Shown here: in pieces, positions 60,992 to 64,000 of the stretch
How the letters are laid out: the number at the start of each line of letters is the position of its first letter
Numbering within the stretch: position 1 is the stretch's first letter
Source of the DNA: Janthinobacterium tructae
Lineage (GTDB): Bacteria > Pseudomonadota > Gammaproteobacteria > Burkholderiales > Burkholderiaceae_D
Reading direction: 5' to 3'
NCBI RefSeq assembly: GCF_006517255.1
Contig: NZ_CP041185.1
Location: forward strand, 3,720,001 to 3,784,000
DNA length: 64,000 nt
Position numbers and translations under genes: made by a program
Notes under the pieces: generated by a model
What the model was told of the DNA's origin: nothing
Database searches by the model: none
Seen by the model: only the letters and a program-made list of their open reading frames with translations

Positions 60992-63286
60992 TTAAAATGC
61001 GTATTTCAGACTGACCTTGACGGCGCGCCCCGTGATCGAGCGGGCCGCATGGCCATCGCCCTCGACTTCCGTATAGCCGATCTTGTTGAGCAGATTGTTC
61101 GCCGTCAGCGCCACCTGCATTTGCGGCGTCAGCTGGTAATTGACGAAGGCATTGAGCACCTGGTAGGCGGGCAAGGTGATCGTGTGCGCATCGTCGCCCC
61201 ACGACTTGCCCGTGCCGACCAGGCTCGCGCCGAAGGTGGCCGGTCCCCATTCATAGGTGGGCGCGAGCTGGTACACGACACGCGCCTGGCGCCGCGGCGT
61301 GTTGCCGATCAGCGCCACGTCGGCCGCCGCCGTGCCCGTGATCTCGGCATCTGTGAATGTCAGGCCGCCATTGATGCGGAAGTCGCCGGCGCTGTAGGCC
61401 GCTTCCAGCTCCACGCCCTTGGCTTCATAGCTGTTGGCCGTGCGCAGCTGGGTGGTCGCCTCGTAATTGCTTTCCTTGGTCTTGGCCTGGAACACGGTGA
61501 CGAAGGTGCTCAGGGGACCTCGCCGCCATTTCACGCCCCCTTCAAGCTGGCGCACGGTGTTCATCGCCACCGGCACGCTGCCATCCAGAGGCGTACCGAA
61601 CAGGATGCGGTCGGCATTGAACGCCACGCCTTCGCTGACGCGGGCAAACACGGCCAGGTTCGCTTGCAGCTTGTAGTTCGCGCCCAGCGAGTACGAAGTG
61701 TGGCCCAGGGTGTAATCGACCTGCTGTACCGTCGATGGCAGATACGCTTGCGCGCCGGTGGCGATATTGGCCGTGCCGCTGGCGTGCTGGCGGTCGCGCC
61801 GCAGGCCGCCGTCGAGGTTCAGCGCGCCGCTTTCCCAGGCCAGGTTCAGGTAGGGCGACGTCGTGCGGTATTCCATGTCGACGGCGCGCGAGCAGCAGGC
61901 GCCGAAGGCCGGGCCGATGAAGCCTGGCGTGCTGCTGGCCGTCTGCAGCAGCGCCGGCTGGTCGCCCGTGGCCTGCATCAGGTATTCATTGAAGTTCCAG
62001 GTCAGGCCCAGCTTTTGCTGCGACAGATACAGGCCGGCCGTGGTGGTCAGCTTGCCGCTGTCCAGAACAAACGTCTTGGCCAGCTTGGTGTCGCTCAGGG
62101 TATTGCTGGCGTCGTCGATCGAGGTATTGAACACCACGGCGGAAAACGCGCGGCCGGTGTAGGGCTTGCCCTGATTCGGGCCGCTGGCAAACACATAGCT
62201 GCCGTCGCTGCCGTTATTCGATGGGAACACGCCCGTGAAACGGCCCGCATTGTCGGCGTAGCGGAAGTTTTCGCTCACGCTCCAGCCCTGCCCCAGCTTG
62301 AACGATGCTTCCAGTCCCACGGTATCGCTTTTGACGTGCAAGCCGTCGTTGACGCGGGTGGCCACGCGCTGGTTATCCTTGTTCAGCACCATGTCGGGCA
62401 CCCAGTACGGCGAATAGAAACTGGCCTTGCGCGGGTCGATGCCGGCGATTTCCGTGATGCGGCCATTGCGCACGCTGACCGGTACCGGCAGGGCCGTGGG
62501 CGACTGGTCGTCGAGGTGCTTGAACGACAGGCGCACGAAGCCGCTGTCGAATTCATGCGTGATATTGCCGCGGATCTGGCCGCCCTTTTCGCTGTTGACG
62601 CCACTGTGGCGGATGCCTTCGCCCGTGCGCCAGGAGCCGCCGATGAAGAAGCGCGTGCGCTCCGAGATCGGTGCGCCATAATCAAAATCGACCCTTGTCT
62701 GGTCGTAGCCCAGGCCACGGCTGATGGCCACGCTGCCACCCTGCTCCTTGCCATTCTTGCTGATGAAATTGATGATGCCGCCCGGCGAATTGGTGGCCAG
62801 GGTGGAGGCCGAACCGCCGCGCACTACTTCCAGGTGGTCCAGGGTGGAATCGATCTTGACGAAGCTGTCGGGCGTGGTGAAGTTGAAGTCGCCGAACTGC
62901 AGCACCGGCAAGCCATCTTCCTGGATCTGCACATAGCGCGCGCCGCCGGCGGAAATGGGCAAGCCGCGCACGGTGATGTTGGCATTGCCTTCGCCGCCCG
63001 AGGACTCGGCCCGCAAGCCCGGCACCGAGCGCAGGACTTCGGCGGCGCTGGTGGGCGCGTTGTGCAGGATGGTGTCGAGTTCCATGCTGCTGACGGAATT
63101 GCTCGATTTCATTTTGGATGTGCCGCCGGTGGTGCCCGTGACCACGATGCGTTCCAGGTTCAGGCCATCGGCGGGAGCGGCGCTGGCGGTGTCGCCGGTC
63201 GATTGTGCCTGGGCGGCACCCAATTGCAGCATGGCCAGGGCGACGGCTGCGGCCATGCAGCCGCGTTGAGCAGTACGTGTCTTCAT
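60992..63286 (-). CDS. suxA: TonB-dependent receptor, SuxA-like (sucrose)
   Basis: This 764-residue outer-membrane receptor has the signal peptide MKTRTAQRGCMAAAVALAML...AQAQ. The TonB box is near ERIVVTGTTGG. The plug domain includes APTSAAEVLRSVPGLRAESS and LEVVRGGSASTLATNSPGGI. A 22-strand barrel ends GRAVKVSLKYAF with terminal Phe. The ATG at 63284-63286 follows GGAG, and the frame upstream is not conserved. Its place with a GH13 enzyme, MFS transporter and LacI regulator indicates carbohydrate rather than iron uptake. Confidence 0.93.
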   Translation of the reverse strand: MKTRTAQRGCMAAAVALAMLQLGAAQAQSTGDTASAAPADGLNLERIVVTGTTGGTSKMKSSNSVSSMELDTILHNAPTSAAEVLRSVPGLRAESSGGEGNANITVRGLPISAGGARYVQIQEDGLPVLQFGDFNFTTPDSFVKIDSTLDHLEVVRGGSASTLATNSPGGIINFISKNGKEQGGSVAISRGLGYDQTRVDFDYGAPISERTRFFIGGSWRTGEGIRHSGVNSEKGGQIRGNITHEFDSGFVRLSFKHLDDQSPTALPVPVSVRNGRITEIAGIDPRKASFYSPYWVPDMVLNKDNQRVATRVNDGLHVKSDTVGLEASFKLGQGWSVSENFRYADNAGRFTGVFPSNNGSDGSYVFASGPNQGKPYTGRAFSAVVFNTSIDDASNTLSDTKLAKTFVLDSGKLTTTAGLYLSQQKLGLTWNFNEYLMQATGDQPALLQTASSTPGFIGPAFGACCSRAVDMEYRTTSPYLNLAWESGALNLDGGLRRDRQHASGTANIATGAQAYLPSTVQQVDYTLGHTSYSLGANYKLQANLAVFARVSEGVAFNADRILFGTPLDGSVPVAMNTVRQLEGGVKWRRGPLSTFVTVFQAKTKESNYEATTQLRTANSYEAKGVELEAAYSAGDFRINGGLTFTDAEITGTAAADVALIGNTPRRQARVVYQLAPTYEWGPATFGASLVGTGKSWGDDAHTITLPAYQVLNAFVNYQLTPQMQVALTANNLLNKIGYTEVEGDGHAARSITGRAVKVSLKYAF

Positions 63287-63405
63287 CTTGTCTCCAGTGT
63301 TGTATGCCGATACATCGAGGTATCCGCTTGTTATGAGTCCTGGCCGCTGCATGCCGTGGCGCGCTGGCTGAGCCGGTACGTCATTATTCAACGAATAAGA
63401 ATTTA

Positions 63406-63421
63406 TTGCAATCGATTGCAA
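63406..63421. promoter_or_regulatory. LacI-type operator O1 of the sux operon
   Basis: TTGCAATCGATTGCAA is a perfect 16-bp palindrome with the central CG typical of LacI/PurR-family sites. It lies 120 bp upstream of the receptor gene. A near-identical copy is at 63564. Confidence 0.85.
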
Positions 63422-63514
63422 TCGAGCACTGCAACATGAAAATATTGTTGTTTTTAAGAGATTGCTACGGGCAAAATAGCTGGAAAAATGCGATGAATGA
63501 GGCGATAACAGGGC

Positions 63515-63541
63515 TTTTCATGCTGCGCTGCAGCATGAAAA
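63515..63541 (-). terminator. Hairpin between the LacI gene and suxA, probable terminator
   Basis: TTTTCATGCTGC-gct-GCAGCATGAAAA is a perfect 12-bp stem 56 bp after the regulator's stop. Read leftward it lacks a long T-run beyond the stem's own TTTT, so termination may be partial. Confidence 0.5.
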
Positions 63542-63563
63542 TAAACGGGAAAATTTGAAATTA

Positions 63564-63579
63564 TTGCAATCGGTTGCAA
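63564..63579. promoter_or_regulatory. LacI-type operator O2 of the sux operon
   Basis: TTGCAATCGGTTGCAA differs from O1 by one base. It lies 17 bp after the regulator's stop codon and 158 bp from O1 (about 15 helical turns), a spacing that would allow looping by a tetramer or paired dimers. Confidence 0.8.
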
Positions 63580-63596
63580 CCACTGACAATGGCGCT

Positions 63597-64000
63597 TCAG
63601 CTGCCCGAGGCGCGTACGATCAGCTCGGTTGGCAATTGCTGGGATGGCGCTGCTGCGCCGTCGACCAGCGCCAGCAGCGAGGCCACCAGCGCGCGCCCGG
63701 CGGCGCGGATCGGCTGGCGCACGGTGGTCAGCGGCGGGTGGAAATACGCGGCCAGTTCGATATCGTCGTAACCGACCACGGCCACCTGCTCCGGCACGGC
63801 CACGCCGCGCGCGCGCAGGGCGCTGATGGCGCTCATGGCCAGCAAGTCGCTGCAGGCAAAGATGGCATCGAACGGCAGGTGGCGGTCCAGCAGTTCCTGC
63901 ACGTCCGTCGCGCCGCCCTGCGGCAGGAAGGAGCCGGCCACGTACAGCTGCGGGTCGGGCACCAGACCTTGCGCGCCCAGCGCCTGCGCATAACCCTGGT
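63597..64000 (-). CDS. suxR: LacI-family transcriptional regulator, C-terminal part (cut by right edge), SuxR-like
   Basis: About 134 residues of the C-terminal sugar-binding domain are present, reading in from the right edge (QGYAQALGAQGLVPDPQLYV). The LacI/PurR pattern is clear: FDAIFACSDLLAMSAISALR, VAVPEQVAVVGYDDIELAAY, HPPLTTVRQPIRAAGRALV. The DNA-binding domain lies outside the window. It runs into the sux operon on the same strand and is the likely repressor at the two operators. Confidence 0.93.
   Translation of the reverse strand, partial: QGYAQALGAQGLVPDPQLYVAGSFLPQGGATDVQELLDRHLPFDAIFACSDLLAMSAISALRARGVAVPEQVAVVGYDDIELAAYFHPPLTTVRQPIRAAGRALVASLLALVDGAAAPSQQLPTELIVRASGS

Noticed and set aside
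59108..63439. A 1,443-codon open frame on the plus strand opposite suxA and suxB
   Set aside because: It is antisense to two clearly recognised genes and its translation is Arg/Gln/His/Ala-rich low-complexity sequence without motifs. Long antisense frames are common in high-GC genes.
1..64000. tRNA, rRNA, CRISPR array, prophage or integrative element
   Set aside because: I scanned for tRNA-like cloverleaf ends, spaced direct repeats, integrase or phage structural genes and found none apart from the intron/IS21 remnant.

Overview
The window is 64 kb of GC-rich, gene-dense chromosomal DNA from a betaproteobacterium, most likely an Oxalobacteraceae member close to Janthinobacterium, Massilia or Duganella. 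This rests on gene content and order (lptD-surA-pdxA-rsmA, bamE/fur, amgK-murU, the split pntAA/pntAB/pntB, the gcd and mms catabolic clusters) and on the dispersed palindromes with GTCGGATTA arms. The taxon is an inference. I see no rRNA, tRNA, CRISPR array or prophage. The one clear mobile region is 29.86-31.55 kb.

Left part (0-24 kb): a LysR gene cut by the left edge faces a glutarate pathway pair (gcdH and a CoA transferase). A barstar-like gene, dapB and bamE run leftward and face fur. Then come hrcA, a HAD hydrolase and two tandem paralogous lipoproteins with internal repeats. A five-gene valine catabolic operon (mmsA, acyl-CoA dehydrogenase, enoyl-CoA hydratase, HIBYL-CoA hydrolase, mmsB) is divergent from a short-chain fatty-acyl regulator gene, with two inverted repeats between them. 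Next is a seven-gene nucleoside uptake and breakdown operon (porin, binding protein, two permeases, ATPase, nucleoside hydrolase, adenosine-deaminase-like enzyme) facing a LysR regulator.

Middle (24-48 kb): rsmA, pdxA, surA and lptD run leftward. The divergent partners amgK-murU-pepP-ubiH run rightward. The lptD/amgK gap holds a broken group II intron that carries a fragment of an IS21-family element. After these come a diguanylate cyclase, the proton-translocating transhydrogenase, a NUDIX hydrolase, mnmA, a receiver protein without its phosphorylatable aspartate, a 5'-3' exonuclease, a 120-bp palindromic element, a GST, and a DUF898/M48-protease/glutamate-synthase-like run.

Right part (48-64 kb): a two-domain NagZ-like enzyme lies behind paired TTGCGCAA sites, followed by an SDR and an AraC regulator. 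An iron block follows: feoAB with a small Cys-rich partner, bfd, a TonB-like gene, a piuC-type hydroxylase and bacterioferritin, with Fur-box-like sites in the gaps. The window ends in a complete sucrose locus of the Xanthomonas sux type: LacI regulator (cut by the right edge), TonB-dependent receptor, amylosucrase and MFS transporter. Two near-identical LacI-type operators lie upstream of the receptor gene.

Nothing here is a clearly new multi-gene system. The items most worth follow-up are the nested intron/IS21 remnant in the lptD promoter region, the repeat lipoprotein pair, the nucleoside operon with its variant deaminase, the 120-bp palindrome, and the unphosphorylatable receiver.
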